A stretch of DNA of 64,000 bases from Campylorhamphus procurvoides (taxonomy: Eukaryota; Chordata; Aves; Passeriformes; Dendrocolaptidae). A program made the translations under genes and the position numbers. Of the stretch, positions 1 to 13,265 are shown in pieces (position 1 is the stretch's first letter; every line of letters begins with the position of its first letter). The stretch is taken from NCBI GenBank assembly GCA_013396655.1, contig WBMV01005965.1, positions 1,056,193 to 1,120,192 on the forward strand, in the 5' to 3' direction. The notes below the pieces were generated by a model. The model had not been told where the DNA came from. It saw only the letters and a list, made by a program, of their open reading frames with translations, and ran no database searches.

Positions 1-3000
1 TCTATACTGTGTGGAATAAAATTCCATAGTGTTTTTATATGCTGCTCAAGCAGATGTAAGAAAACAGAAGACAGAATTAGGAATGGGCAATTGTTTTCAT
101 AGCTTAAGTAGTTTACTTTGCAGTTTTGTGCACTGATAATTAATATTGCTGTGGATATTCAGCACATGTTCTGTGAGCTTACTTTATGTCAAGATTTAAA
201 AAGTGAGCTTGTGAATGACTCCTCATAATGTTGAAGAAGTCCCTCTATTTCTCCTCATTTAATTCATGGCTCTTTATGGCAAGAGAAAGTAGAGATAACA
301 GAACTACGTTCCTGCGCTTTTAACTGGCTTTTATGTCTGGTTAATGTAATGCTGGATATATGCAGTGTTCCATCGCATAGCAATGGATTATTAAGTTGTG
401 ACTTTAAGTTCCTCATTAAGGACTTCTTACTAGAGCTATATAAAATTCTAAGGGAAGTATTAAGACTCTGTAGTACAGTGCTCTCTTCTAGTTCAAGCAG
501 AAAAATTATTTTGTTATTCTAAATGCCACCTTTGATCTTTTGCTTGATCCTTAGAATACAACTTTAAATCCTTGTCTTTTTCTCCTTATTCTACCTTTAT
601 TTTTTAGACATCCACATACCTGGACGCCATACCATTTTGTTGTCTGTAAAGCCCTCCTCTCTAGTTTGAAGTGTCCTATTTTCTACTCATCAAAGTAGTT
701 ATGTTGATGGCTACTTGCTGGAAGTAGGCGGTGAAATAATTCTTTAAAGTTCAAGTTCGTAGCTTTCTGTAAAATGATTATTGGAGTATAAATGATTCAC
801 AATCACCCGATATATTCTGGAGACATGATATTCTTCATCTCTTTGCTAACTCTGATGTTCTCATGGCAAGATAATAATTTTCTGTATTCAGAAGTGTCCC
901 ATGGCAATGAACACACTAAATTTTCATATCCAGTATTAGACAGGGTTATGTTCTCTTTTTTTTTTTTTCTAAAAAGTCTTCAAGTACCTAAGTACATTAT
1001 AAAAGAATATTTCTAAGTAGCATTCTGTCCTTGAGGTATCTGTTTTAATTTGGATTCTTTGTCCTCTACTGGAGGAAATGATGTAAATCTAGATAGTCTT
1101 TGCATAAAGAAAAAGACAAAAATCAGGATATACATACCTAAGCATTTTATTTTTCCAAACAACATGACTTAAATAATCAGGAGAGAAAATGAGCCAGAAG
1201 AAGAATAGTTACTGAATTCCAGGGATTTGGATTTATCGTGACCATGCAGAATTTACTGTACTTTGTAAACCAAATGTTCTTTTAGGCTGTGTTTAACATA
1301 ATATATGATAGAAATGAAGCAGTTTACAGTGTAAGATGCCATAGTGAGAGGGAATTTACAGAAGTGAAGGCCAGTCCCTGCCTGCCATCCCCCAAACCCT
1401 TCCTGAATTGTATACTTCCTAGACCAGCTGGAAGATCTACACTGAACAGCTCAGCAAAACCTAACTTCAGTAATTTGTGGTAAGAACAGGTGATTCCAAA
1501 TCCAAGGAGAACTAAACACTCCAAAATAAGAAGGTGGCAAAAGGTGGTCTGATAGAAGTGAATGTTAGAATGTGTTTGTGTGTGGGTTTCTTTGTTTGTT
1601 TGGTTTCTTGTGTGTATGTGGAGTTTCTTGGTTTGTTGGTTTGTTTTTGGTTTCTCTGGTTTTTTTTTTGTTTGTCTTATTTTTGTTTGTTAGGCTTTTC
1701 ATTTTCTTCAGTTCTTCCTCCAGATTAATGAATAGTGCATATATATCAATAGAAACTTTTTATCTTAGTATTTCCTAAATTTGTATGCATCTTGAGTAAT
1801 CCCAGGAAAAGAGATTCCTTTGGCTTCAAGTCTTGAAGGCAGACAAAAGATGGACGTCTCAGTGTCAAGCAGAACCTGTATAGAGGTGTGCTGTGAAGGA
1901 TCTGCTTGCTTGTTACCTGAACCATAGCTTAGATCTTAGATATAAACACTAGGCTGAGGTATCTATTGTTTCCTTTCATTTCTGTTTATGTAAGCTTTAC
2001 ATCTCTTTTGGATGTTCCTCTTGGATATAAGTAATCTTATTTACTTTTAGCTTTACCTAATCTGCAATACTAGGAATTTCTAGATGAGTTAATGTTTTAT
2101 TAGGTCATGCTTATGCCTCTTTTATTTTTTGCCCCCAAATGGGATACTAAATGTCTGGAAGGTCATAACTCTTCCAGAATAGGTTCCATGAGGTAAAAAG
2201 AAAAACAAAAAAATTATCTCCATATGTTGCACAGCCAAGTTTTAGAACTTAGGACAAAGTGGTCTGTAAGAAAGAAATGTCTTCTTGTGACTTCAGGCAC
2301 TGAATGAGCTCTTGCAGACATGAAAATGGAGCGCACTGGATCTCGGCAGCAGAAGGTCCATAAAATATGACCATAAGTAAAAATACAAGATTTTATTGTG
2401 CCATACACTGTACCATGCTTTCTGAAGCAGACCTCTTTGGATGCATTCGTAGTCTTTCCTGTATGACTGTCGTGTAGGTATCAAACTGTATAGTTTGACA
2501 AATGTATATGTACCATTCAGGTCCTCAGAGACTGCTGAAGAGAGGTGCCTTTGGCATGTGCCAAAGCCTGACAATTCTATTTCAAGATAAGTATATCAAT
2601 GCAGAATTTGTGTGTACAGTTTAAAAATCCTTGACCAGTATTGCACTTGACTCTGGAAACTAACTGGTGTTCATTGAAATAAGCAAACGGACAATTCGGC
2701 AATTATAAGGCAATTAATTGTGGAACTGATAATGTATGTTGAGCTTTGAGTGGATTCTTTTGATACCAGTACTGCCCTGTTCACTTAAATTTTGGGACAG
2801 CAAACACTTCTCAAAGCAAAGCAATACAGTGTGAATCAATTCACCTCTTTCTAGCCTTGTCACACAGGCAAATGGTTTGCAGTGCTGTTTTCAAAGTATA
2901 TGCAATTTTAAGAAAGAAAAATATATATCTAAAACAAGGTAATAAATGAAATACTTGTAGATAAATCTAGCTTGGCTATTCGTTACTCTATATTTTTTAA

Positions 3001-4314
3001 GACATTTTAGTTGTATTCTTTGAATTTAGATTTAAATTATTGCTTATTTTTCTAATTTATCAACATTTTATTAAATTTTTTCTTACATTGCATCTGTTTT
3101 AAAGAACTAAGATAGTTTTAGGAGGGATTTTTTTGCAGCTCTGGATGATAAGAAAAGTAACAGTAAAGATTAGTAAAAAAACTAAAGGCAAATCAGAATT
3201 TTGTGTGCTAGCAGGACTGAACAATATTGAAAATATAAAAGTCCTCTTTAACTGAAATGTATATTAAAAAAGTGGGAAAATTTGAAAGAACTATTCTAAC
3301 AGATGAGAACTAAATACATTGCCTTTTATTACACTAACTTCACAAGCAAGTTGGAATCTGAATATTACTGGTTTTGAAAATTACTCATGGATTGCCCTAA
3401 GCTGTTTTAGATTATTGTTAAACTTTTACATGGCTCCTGCTAACAAAAGGTCTGTATGTACTTACAGTAAAACCATGGAAAGCATGCTATGCTGCAGTGT
3501 CTTCTGCGCAAAGTCCAGAGACAAATCCACTTCAGCTATACTGCTAGTGGTGCCAGCTAAATTTTTAATAGGTAGTGCCATATGAACTGTTCTAGTAGCT
3601 GAAATGTGTTCCAGTAGATATTCTCAGCCCTTTATGAAACTGTAAGGTAGTCCGAAGACTTTTTAGAGAAAATAGTTTGAAATCTGTTTCCTTAATGAAC
3701 CTTGAAAGTTTTTTTATTGCAAAACCTTAAGCTTCTGGAGTAATTCTGTCCTTTCCCATAGGAATATTGAATGACGTTTTGATGTGCTGTTTTCTGTTCT
3801 TACACAAGATATTCTCTTATGTTGCATGTTGTAGGGTCAGGGTCTGACAGGTACTCCTAATTTTATGTTTTATGCTTATGGCACTCATTAAAATAGCAGA
3901 CCTTGAATAGCAGCAATGAAACCTTTTCAAGTGAATGATGTTCACTTAAGACAGAGCTTTACTCAGGAGGAAATGGAAATATGATTTGTGGGAAGCTGTG
4001 TTCTGCATTTTTGACTGTTTGGTACTGAATAGTGTGGAATTAATTCAGTATCAGTCTTCCTTTGCTGCCTGTTATCTGATATTTAGGTGGACATTTTGGA
4101 CTTCCAGAATTTGAAATGCTTTCCACAAAATAAAGACAGAAAGTGAGGTATTGGCATTTTAAACAGAAGATGCAAGGAAAATAACTCCTACTAATACATT
4201 TTCTTTCATACTAGATCCATTTCCAAAAATGTGAAATATTAACTTCAAAATAGACTTTGATATGCTGTGTTTAAGGAAAGAGATTTACTGATTTCTTGCT
4301 TTTTCTTTCTACAG
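1..4314 (+). other. RYR2: RYR2 intron 3, 3' portion
   Basis: AT-rich noncoding sequence ending in the acceptor ttctttctacag. It holds a GT-rich low-complexity patch near 1564-1695 and a short T-run near 956-969. I see no recognisable transposon or RNA gene. All open frames are under 100 codons and look like chance. Confidence 0.85.
1564..1695 (+). repeat. GT/T-rich low-complexity tract
   Basis: About 130 bases almost wholly of G and T with repeated TTTG, GTTTGTTTG and GGTTTC words. The two short overlapping + strand open frames here exist only because the tract has few A residues. Confidence 0.75.
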
Positions 4315-4335
4315 CTAGTTGATGTGGAAAAATGG
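4315..4335 (+). CDS. RYR2: RYR2 exon 4 (21 nt microexon)
   Basis: The sequence reads ctttctacag, then 21 nt encoding L-V-D-V-E-K-W, then gtatgt. It aligns with human residues 92-98 (QVDVEKW as recalled), just after the segment encoded by exon 3. Length is divisible by three and both boundaries are phase 0, so skipping would keep frame. It lies in N-terminal domain A. The first codon is CTA (Leu) where I recall Gln. A second AG at 4317-4318 creates a nearby competing acceptor that would shift the frame by 4 nt. It is far too short to show up as an open frame; it was found by its flanking splice signals and the VDVEKW motif. Confidence 0.92.
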
Positions 4336-4447
4336 GTATGTGATTCTGTCTTTTATTCACTTGATCACAATTGTTTCATGTTACCACTGAGTCTAACCTG
4401 TCTGTTCTGATACCCTGTGTGTTCATGACCCTTCAGCTTGCATGGCT

Positions 4448-4466
4448 CAAAAAAAAAAAAAAAAAN
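4448..4466. repeat. Poly-A run ending in an ambiguous base
   Basis: A run of 18 A residues ends in an N at 4466, then gtgtgtacatgg. The unresolved base suggests a sequencing or assembly uncertainty in the homopolymer. Confidence 0.8.
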
Positions 4467-4612
4467 GTGTGTACATGGTCGTGTAGAATCTGGTCATTCG
4501 TGAATTGTCATACCAAATTTCATGTTACCGCAAAGACTTTTCTCTCTTTTAATTTGATCACAGAATTGTGTAATATAAATGTATGGTTATTGCCTGTCGG
4601 TTTTGAGCCTTG

Positions 4613-4658
4613 CTGTCTAATGTTATAACTCCATTCTGTCTAATGTTATAACCCACCC
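4613..4658. repeat. 23 bp tandem duplication
   Basis: The word ctgtctaatgttataac starts at 4613 and again at 4636, a period of 23. Two copies only; a local duplication with no coding meaning. Confidence 0.7.
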
Positions 4659-7600
4659 CGTCTTTTCCAGTATAGATGCTGTAATCCTAAACTGCATGAC
4701 AGTAACATAATTAATACTGATAAATAATGTGTAATGCCATATGTAGCTGCAAATACATGAAATATTTAATGATAGAGAACAGCTTCTATAAAATAAAAAA
4801 TATTTCCTAGATCTTAGCAAATAAAGCATAGCTCTCTGCTGAATGTGTTTTTAAAGCCTTTCCTAATGTGTCTGTGTATACCATGCATATTTGTTTGGGC
4901 ATCTAATATAACTCTCCTCTGTGGGACATATTTACGTATGTTTTTCTTCAATGTAATCACTAACATGCATATGTATGAGTTAGTGGTCATAAAAATGTGT
5001 GTAGAATTGTTTGTTCACATTGCAAATGTTAGAAGCCTCTCTGAAAGCTTGGACAATAATAGGTCTCCTTGGTTTCTTAATACATAGTTTGAGCTACACA
5101 TGACTGGAGACAACCTCATACATCTTTTGGAATATGGCCAATAACATAATTATAGTACAGGTCTCATTTTATTTCATCCAGAAATTATAGAATTTTAATC
5201 TGTGATTATTACATCTTTATAGTAAGTTCATTATTGCACTTTTATAGTAAATAGTCGCTCAAGTTAGAGCTTGTCTGAGACTTCTGTCGGTAAGTACATT
5301 GTTTAAATGGTGGCTGAGGCTTTTCAACACCCTTTCTGCTGTACTCACAAATATCTATCTCATGTGACATATATAGGTAGGTGTTTATAGTATTTATTAA
5401 ACAATAACTGCAGTTAAGTATTAATTTTAGCTAATTGTATCAGTATGACAGCATTATTCATATTCTGTGGATCTGGTATTTACGACAGCTGCTAGTTCTT
5501 ATACAGATTGATTTGGGGTGTTTTTAAGCCATACTGATGGCCAGGTTATCTTCTCATTTTGTCCATCTTTTTAATTACAGCTGAGAAAGTTTTCTTTTAT
5601 TCCTATGATCAATTTTGCTATAAAGAGAAAAAACAGCTATGTTCAGACCTCTACAGGCACCTAGCCTCATACTTCACAATGCATGAAAAACTATATACCA
5701 GAAGTTTATTAGTGACACTGTAATGTGACTTGTTTTTAACTGATGTGTTCATAGTCAGTTCTTGTAGTATTTCAGATCTGCTGTTTTGGTTTTCTGTCGT
5801 CCTTGTTTTGTTTTCAAAACTTAGTAACATGAAAATATTACACTTTGGAAAGACTGTTTGATCAGAATGTGTCCTTAAACCATTTAAAAAAGAACTGATT
5901 CCCCTGAGAGCAAAGTTATATGTTTCATTCTAAGTTACACTGACTAAAGACTTTTCCTAACAGACTGATTGTGTAACCCAGACAACCTGTCTGATGGGGA
6001 TGGAGTAGGTGCTGGCTTTACTTCACAAAAAATTATTCATCCTTAGATGGAACCCCAGTTTGGCCTCCAAAGCAGCTTTTTACACCCTCTCTAATTCCAG
6101 TGTATTACCGGACATCTTATGGTGGATGGCAGAAGTACATAGTGAATTAATGCAGTAGAAATGTGGCTGCTGTACAGCCACGTGGTCACTGAGGCCAGAC
6201 ATTCTAATATATATATTTCTTCATAAGCCATTTTCCAATACAGAACACACAAGATTAATGCAAGTATGTTCACTTATGTCAATGTATCTGTGGAAACCTT
6301 GAAGCCCAAGTCCAGAGACAAGCTTCATGTCAAATTAATGAGGAAATTAGCAGCTGAACCTTGCTGCAAGCAGTTTCGTGCTGTACAAAGGATAAACTAA
6401 AGTCATTCACTTCTAAGCTGTTCAAGCCTGTAAAGTGTGCTACAAAAAATATAGAAGAAATTACTCCAGTTCTGTGTAGTTCTGTTGAATGACTATAATT
6501 CTTCGGATGATTTTGTCCCAAAATCTTTACTCTACTTAAGGGATGTGCTGGCAGTTGAAGCTGAGTATAATTTAAATGGGCCTAAGATATTCCTTGAACC
6601 CTTGGCTTTTTCCTTTTGTCTCTGAGGAGGTGTGAGTGTGAAGGCTTGAAGGTCTGCTTTGGTGCAGAATCAAACAGATTTAGGACATCTTGACAAATGT
6701 AAAGCCTAGTTGAAGTTAAGTTTACTTTTTCCATCCTGGTTTTCATTTCATATTTGAAAATGGCTTTTCTGCTTTTTATTAAACTACCAAGGTGAGAACC
6801 CCAATATATGATCAGAGGAATTTACTAAATTTCAACTGAAATTTGAAAACTCTGAATATATCTTATTTGCAGAGAGAATGACACTAGTGAAATAAGCTGA
6901 AACTGAACAATGCATAATGAAAGGAATTTAAACTCTCTGACATGTTTTTGTCTTTTAATGTATTTATGAAATAAGGGATATAATCTCAGTGTCTATTGCT
7001 GTGAACTAGCAACTATTGGTACTAGCAAATTTGTGATCTCAAGGTAGGCGTTGTATACTTTTAAGTGTTTGAATTTTAAAGGACTTCTGTACTCATAAAA
7101 GCACCTGAATATCTCTCTTGACTTTCAGAACAAATGCTTAGCACTGCAACAGACTTCAGTACAAAAAGAATGAATTTTCTTGAGTATCTATGGTTCTCAA
7201 AATTTGGCCTTTTTTACACATTTGACTACATATAGTTGCTGAATTATTTTGAAAATTTGGCACTGAGAGCCATCAAGAATGATTGTTTTCAGGACAGATG
7301 ACTCTGAAGAGTTTTTACCTGAAGCAAAGTGTATTGTTTCTTAAATTTAGAGTGCAAGGTACAAGAATTTTCATGTTTACCCTGGCTGATGGCAAAGCTG
7401 TGCTAACAATGTAGGATTGTCTTCAAATTGTAGACAGAGAAACCTCTTCTGCTGAAGGTAATGGTAAATCTTTTCCTTTTCCCCTCAAGTAGTTACGGTG
7501 TTAGCTCAGCTTTAGGCCACTAGTAAAACTAATTTTCAGTTTCTTTGGAGAAAAGAAACTTGCAGAGTCAGGAAACACACTTTAGACACTTTCCAAAAGA

Positions 7601-8181
7601 ATTGCTTTCATTACAGAGACTTCTGAGCTGAGTAGAAGTTAACAAATTCTGGCTTTGAGAATAGTGTGGACTGATAAATATAACAAATGGATTTTGGTAG
7701 AGGAAACAGGCTAGGATTGTTGTAGAGGTTGGAGTCAACCATAAGAGAAAGCTTCATTCAGAGAAATGGTTCAAGTAATATATCTTCAGTGCTATTAACG
7801 TACTTAATTGCACATTCTTAAATCTTGCACATTCTTTATAATCAGTATGACTTTCAAGCATTGAAAGAATTATATAAGGACTTAAATTTTTTTTATAATT
7901 TCTTTTTCAAGCTAAGTTCATTTGCTTAAATATAGATTTATTTTTCATATTACTGTGGGACAATATGCTACAGTATATTGTGGACAAATATTTTATCACC
8001 CAGTGTAAAGCATTTGCATTCAAATTTTAGATGCAACATAGACTGTAGAGGTGGCTCAATGTAGGGAGTAATAGGATTGCGCAGTTACTCTCATATATGT
8101 CTTGAAGGAAAATGGGAGGAGATAGCACTGTGTGACATTAAAGTGAACAGGCATGTCGAAATAGAGTGACTACACTCTATT

Positions 8182-8201
8182 AATCACTCTATAGAGTGAT
8201 T
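8182..8201. repeat. Perfect 20 bp palindrome
   Basis: The arm aatcactcta is followed directly by its reverse complement tagagtgatt. Nearby copies of the ctctatt/agagtga words at 8160-8180 and 8205-8211 make the surrounding 55 bases a nested inverted-repeat cluster. Confidence 0.85.
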
Positions 8202-8929
8202 GTGCTCTATTACTGCTTAAAATGCCACACCTACAGTGATTGTTTCTACCACGTCTGTAATTCCATCCTTAGTGTACTGTATATTGTAGTGGATGCTAAT
8301 TGCAGACTAAGTCTATTTCACATCATCAAAAGAAAGTAATACAAGTATTTTCTAAGTACACATTTTCTTTCCAGCAGAAATCTGTGTGACTGAAATATAT
8401 TTTAATAGAATGAGAGCATTTCCAACTGGATTCCTTTGGTATTTCTCCTTCAGTCACTATTACAGGTCTGAGAATTTTGAGCTATGTTCCATGTAGCAGT
8501 AGTAATTTCTGTGAATTGCAAACAAACTTTTTGGTTAGGTTACTGTAAAGATCTGATATTTCTATACAAGCAAATGCAGTGCTGCTGGAATTGTACACAA
8601 GATATAGGAGATGATTTCTAAATGAAAGGACTTTTGACAACTTTGCTATCAAAAAATTCCAAATAAAATATAAATACTGCTTTTCTCTTTTTATCTAGAC
8701 AGAAAGTCCAAGAACTAAGGTGATATTCTGGTAAATTAGAATAGTGATACACTACCCAAAAGCTGTCCAAGGAGCCAAGTAATATAATAACCCCAAACAG
8801 CTGTAAATGTTTACACTAAAAACACATCGTTAGTGTCCTAAGAAAAAGCTTGAACAGGTTTTAGGTTGCATTTCTTTGTTTTATTTTGAAAAAGAAAAAA
8901 TAGTTAGGATGATGAATAGAATTATGGGT

Positions 8930-8998
8930 GTTACGTGCCAAGGTATTCTTCTTTTTCCTTTCTTTTTCTTTGTTTGTTTTTTTTTTTTCTTTTTGAAG
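8930..8998. repeat. T/C-rich low-complexity tract
   Basis: Runs of T broken by C and an occasional G. The K-rich minus-strand open frame across it is an artefact of this composition. Confidence 0.7.
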
Positions 8999-10000
8999 TC
9001 ATAGAGGTAATCTGGCTTCTGAGTACTCAGTTTAGTTCCTCCACAAGGATATTTATGTGATTCCAAGCACTCACATAGGCATTATCTGCAAAAGATCAGA
9101 TAGCATATGCAACTGCAGACTTAATCCATGGAATATGATTATCCAGTTGTTGGTTTCTTTCAATTATCAGTCCTACCTCTCAGAATAACTTCAGAAAAAA
9201 TTGAATGTTAGTGAAACAGGTGCATGTAAAACTTGGAGCACTTTCTGATTGCTTGAATAAGTGAAGGAGGAATTGGTGTTTTCAACGCATTTAGTCATCA
9301 AATTTGCACTGATTTCAGTAGTACAGGATTTAACAGACACTTATTTGTAGTCCAGAAATACGCTGGAAGTCCAAGTAGATCAGTACCTTGCTTCTGAATG
9401 CTCATAGAGGGCCTCCACTGGATTACTGAAATTCTGTATCCAATGCAGGATAAAGTACAGTGTTCTCTATGTAAGTTCATAGCTGGTCAGCTTTTCAGGT
9501 ATTGAAGGTGCTTTAAGTGTTCATGCTGTAGACAGTGTGGGGTTAGCAAGTTATTTACAGTCATAATTATAGTCAAGGCAGAGAATCCAACATTTCTAGT
9601 TCATAGCTGGTCCCATTCTACAGAAAATGTTAACTTCATTGGTCAGATGAATTGTGTTCTAGAAGTGACTATCTCTTCCTTTACTGTAAAGTAAGTCTCC
9701 ATGTCTAGCTGAAATCTACATAGTGCAGATAAATTTGATCCTTACTAACACTTAAAACAGAGCTTGTTTTTAGTAGTGTTTCGTACTGGATACTGCCTAC
9801 ATCTGTGTGGTTTGTTACGGTGTGTAGAATGTCATATTTCAAATGTAGGAGTGGGAGATCAGTATATAACTAAAACACTGTCATCACAATTCTCTCCTTT
9901 TACTTGTAACTGAATTAGTGTGCAACAATTATTTGTTATACTTGGTGTCTATTTGTCTTAACATTTTGGTGTTAGTGTTTGGCAAGGAATACCTTTAAAG

Positions 10001-10090
10001 AGCAATGGTTTTATCCAGCAGGCAGTTAAACACCACACAGCTGCTTACTCTCTCCCCTTGTCCCATGGGATGGGCAAGAAAATTGTGGAA
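10001..10090 (-). mobile_element. LTR 3'-terminal fragment (degraded ERV)
   Basis: The bases agcaatggttttatccagc followed by aacaccacacagctgcttac match, in reverse complement, the 3' end I recall for a common avian ERVL-type LTR (a GTTAAACCA-like end preceded by GAGTGAGC-rich sequence). The fragment is diverged and ends about 10090. It has the same orientation as the larger piece at 10560-11106, so the two may be ends of one decayed provirus or of two insertions. Confidence 0.5.
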
Positions 10091-10559
10091 AATAGTAACA
10101 TTCATGATCTGAGAGAAAGACAGAGAATAGAAGATCAAATTCTGGCCTGCATTTGGCTGCCAAAGAGATAGGGAAAAATGTATTTGTGGTATCAACTGTG
10201 GTTACTACTTGACTGCTTTTGCCTCTGGTTCATACTGAAGTTCTAGCACGTTTACTATGGCAGCGCTCAATGGCATGGCTGCCACTTTCAGGCCAAGGTA
10301 ATCTACTGTTAGTATCCACTATCCCTTAGGATTTTGCACTGGCCATATGGGGTTGTTAAAGGGTGAGTGGGTCCTGCTGATCACTCCTTTGCTTTCCAGT
10401 CAACAAATGGATGGTAAACAGAGAGTCTTGGTTGGTGCAATACTGTGCTAGTGCAGCATTGTGGTAGTGATTGGCATCCATTGTTCTTCAACCTTCAGAA
10501 ACCCCATAAAAGAAGGGTCCTCTGAGAGATCCAATAAGGTAGACAGCTCTTTGTTTTCC
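10091..10559. other. Sequence between two LTR pieces, possible ERV internal remnant
   Basis: About 470 bases lie between two same-orientation LTR pieces. If those are the two LTRs of one provirus, this would be what is left of its interior. No gag, pol or env motif is visible and no long open frame exists, so the assignment is open. Confidence 0.25.
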
Positions 10560-11106
10560 TCTGTCTCCAAGGCAGCTATACCAAATAGCTCACTCCCTGC
10601 TTCCCCAACCTCCAGTGGTATGAGAGTGAGAACTGGGAAAAAACCCTTAGGATTTGTGGGTTGGGCTAAAGACAGTTTAATAGGACAGAAAATAAAATAA
10701 TAGTAACCCTAACAAAAAAAAATTACAATATGCAAAACAAGTGAAGCAAATACATTTGCTCACCGCTCACCAACTGATGCCCAGCCAGCTTCTGAGCAGC
10801 AGCCCTAGGCCAGCTTCCTCCCAAGTGTGTACACAAAGCATAACTCCATATAGTATGGAATATCCATCTGGGCAGTCTGGATTGTCTGTTCTGGTTATGT
10901 CTCCTCCTAGCTTCTTGTACTCTCTAGCCTATGCACTGACTGGGTGACATGAGAACCTGAAAAGTCCTTAACTTAGTGTAAATGCTGCTTAGCAAGAATT
11001 AGAATATCACTGTGTTATTATCATTATTCTCATCCTAAATTCAAGAACACGGGACTGCACCAGCCACTAGGAAGAAACTTAACTGTGTCCCAGGCAAAAC
11101 CAGGAC
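10560..11106 (-). mobile_element. Degraded ERV LTR, antisense to RYR2
   Basis: Read on the minus strand, it begins TGTCCTGGTTTTGCC at 11106. It continues with a TGGATATTCCATACTATATG block near 10850 and has an ATTAAA polyadenylation signal (10676-10681 on the + strand as tttaat). The order matches an avian ERVL-type LTR I recognise. The TATA region is decayed. A related LTR in the opposite orientation lies at 16085-16682 and shares the ATTCCATAC block. The low-coordinate boundary is approximate and I could not identify target-site duplications. Confidence 0.7.
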
Positions 11107-13265
11107 AGAAAGTTAGAATGACTTTAAGATTTTTCGAATTATGTCTGTTCTATCTGTTCAATTTTCAAATATGCACTCTGAATTGCTAATTTTAGCCCAG
11201 AAACTCATGTGCACTGTTGGGATGAGATACAGAGAGCAAGTGTGTAGGAGCAGGAATTCTTCCCTCTGCAGCGAATGAGTTGGAGAAATTTCTTGTGTAA
11301 CAGCCCGTTGTCTACATGAAGTCCATAATTTCTGCTGTGTTTTCTCTCTTTCTCTCCATTTTTTCCCCCAAACTGAGAGTTAATGTTTTTCAAAGTAAGC
11401 ATTCTCCTTTAGCTAAGAAGAGATGTGGTCTGAAAACCTCATAGAATGTTCTTCCAGAAGAGTTGGACAGTAGTATCAGGAACTCTCTGTCCTGCTCTTT
11501 GATCACAGTTCATCATACCTAACTTCTCAGGCTTGACCTGAAGTTTCACAGGGGCATTCACTTCACATTTGTGGGCATAACATACATTTAAGTGTTTGCC
11601 ATGAAAAGAAAACGTTTTTGCAACCATTACATTTTAGAGCATTTCTTTCCCTGGTGCTTTTGAAGCAATGGAGGGATATATGTGTTCAGACTTCCCTCAC
11701 CTGATGTTGTCTTTCAGGTTTTCTAGCTTGAAGGGGACTGTTCATGGCGCTTTCTGTCTCTAAGAAAGATGTGTAAATTATTTTCAAAATTATTAAGGAT
11801 CCAGAGTAACTCTAAAGAACATGATATGACAGATCCAAATAGATGACAGCTGTTGCTCTCTCATTTGTTATAGTTCATTTAATAAGTTAACTGAACAGAA
11901 TGAACTGTTAAATCTGGTCTTCCAAAAAATCCAGCACAAGGAGCTGCTCTATAAACTATTCACTTCAACTTGAAGGTAGTTAAGAGATTACAATCAAGCT
12001 GTTAAATAAATTGTCAAGAAGAGAACCAGAAGGTTTCACAAGGCTGCTGTTTAATGTACTTATAATATGAAAAAAACAATGGGGTTGCAGAGTTCTCAGA
12101 ATAAAATTTCCTAGATGAATGACAGCTGGAAGAGACTGATTAATCTAATATTCTTGATAAACTGGCAGCATGTGAAAGTATTGACAAACATAGGAAAGGT
12201 TTTATTTGGATTAATCATGTGCATAACTTGTTTCTATATTAATGAATTTATACTCCACCCAATTTAGACAGCTAAATAAAGATTTCTGATTAGTTTCTGG
12301 AGCCACCCAGTAAAAGCAAACAAAACTTCAGGGTAACAACTACCAAACTATTTTAATAACGATCAAATAGACCTAGAAGAATTTTCAGGATAGAAATCTA
12401 TGGACATTTTAAGATGACTAGATTATACCTTTTTTTTTTTCCTTCAGCTAGAACATCTTGTACATCTTTGAGAACAGATACTTCTGTTTTAAAAGCATGT
12501 ATGAAATGAAAGCAGACTGCCTTGCTTGGAAGCTCTCCAGTTAGACTATCTTTTCATGTGGGATAGAGACAAACTTCAGCCCTCACTTTCAACCTTTATG
12601 ATATCAAAACATGAACATGAGGTCAAAAGGGGAAAAGGTAGCCATAGGTTTCTCACAAAGAAAAGCAAGTCGTTGCATTTAACGTACAATTCTCCTTTCA
12701 TTCTTGAGCAACCTTCATGAAAATGAAGCTAGAAATTTCCATAATCTTCTGTTATCAGCCATGTGGCCCTCAATTTTTTTTAAACTACTGCATCAAGTCT
12801 TATTAAATTTTCTTAATTTATTTTGCATTTACGTGTGATATGTTACTACAATAGTGGTGATGCTCTTCAGCACTGCAGTTTGAATGCAGGACTTTACTAT
12901 TCACATTCTACCTCTCAGCAGAGTAGGTTGTTTAAGATGATCAGGCATGGCTCCTGCTTTACCTCTACTGTGTTTTATCTTTAAGCAATAAGTACTTCAT
13001 GTGTTATATTAGTAAAAGTAAAAAGAACACCTGAGAAAACTATTGCATAAAAAAAAGATGAAGCCTTGTTCTGAGTAGCTGTTTTGCTTTCCAGTATGAG
13101 CTATAATTATGCTAATTGCAATGATAAATGTTTCTTTTAAATGTGGTTTCTAGTGAGTGTATCCCACTCACTTTTTCAGGGAAAACAAATCCCATTTTTA
13201 AGCACCTGAAAGCAAATATTCATTTCACATTTTCTCTTTTTCCCCCCCTTCTCATGGATCTACAG

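Larger units (their letters stand above)
4336..13265 (+). other. RYR2: RYR2 intron 4 (8.9 kb)
   Basis: Starts gtatgt and ends in a T/C-rich tract with cttctcatggatctacag. It contains a single-N poly-A run (4448-4466), a 23 bp tandem duplication (4613-4658), a perfect 20 bp palindrome (8182-8201), a T/C-rich tract (8930-8998), and degraded LTR pieces in antisense orientation (10001-11106). The remainder is AT-rich with no recognisable feature. Confidence 0.85.
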
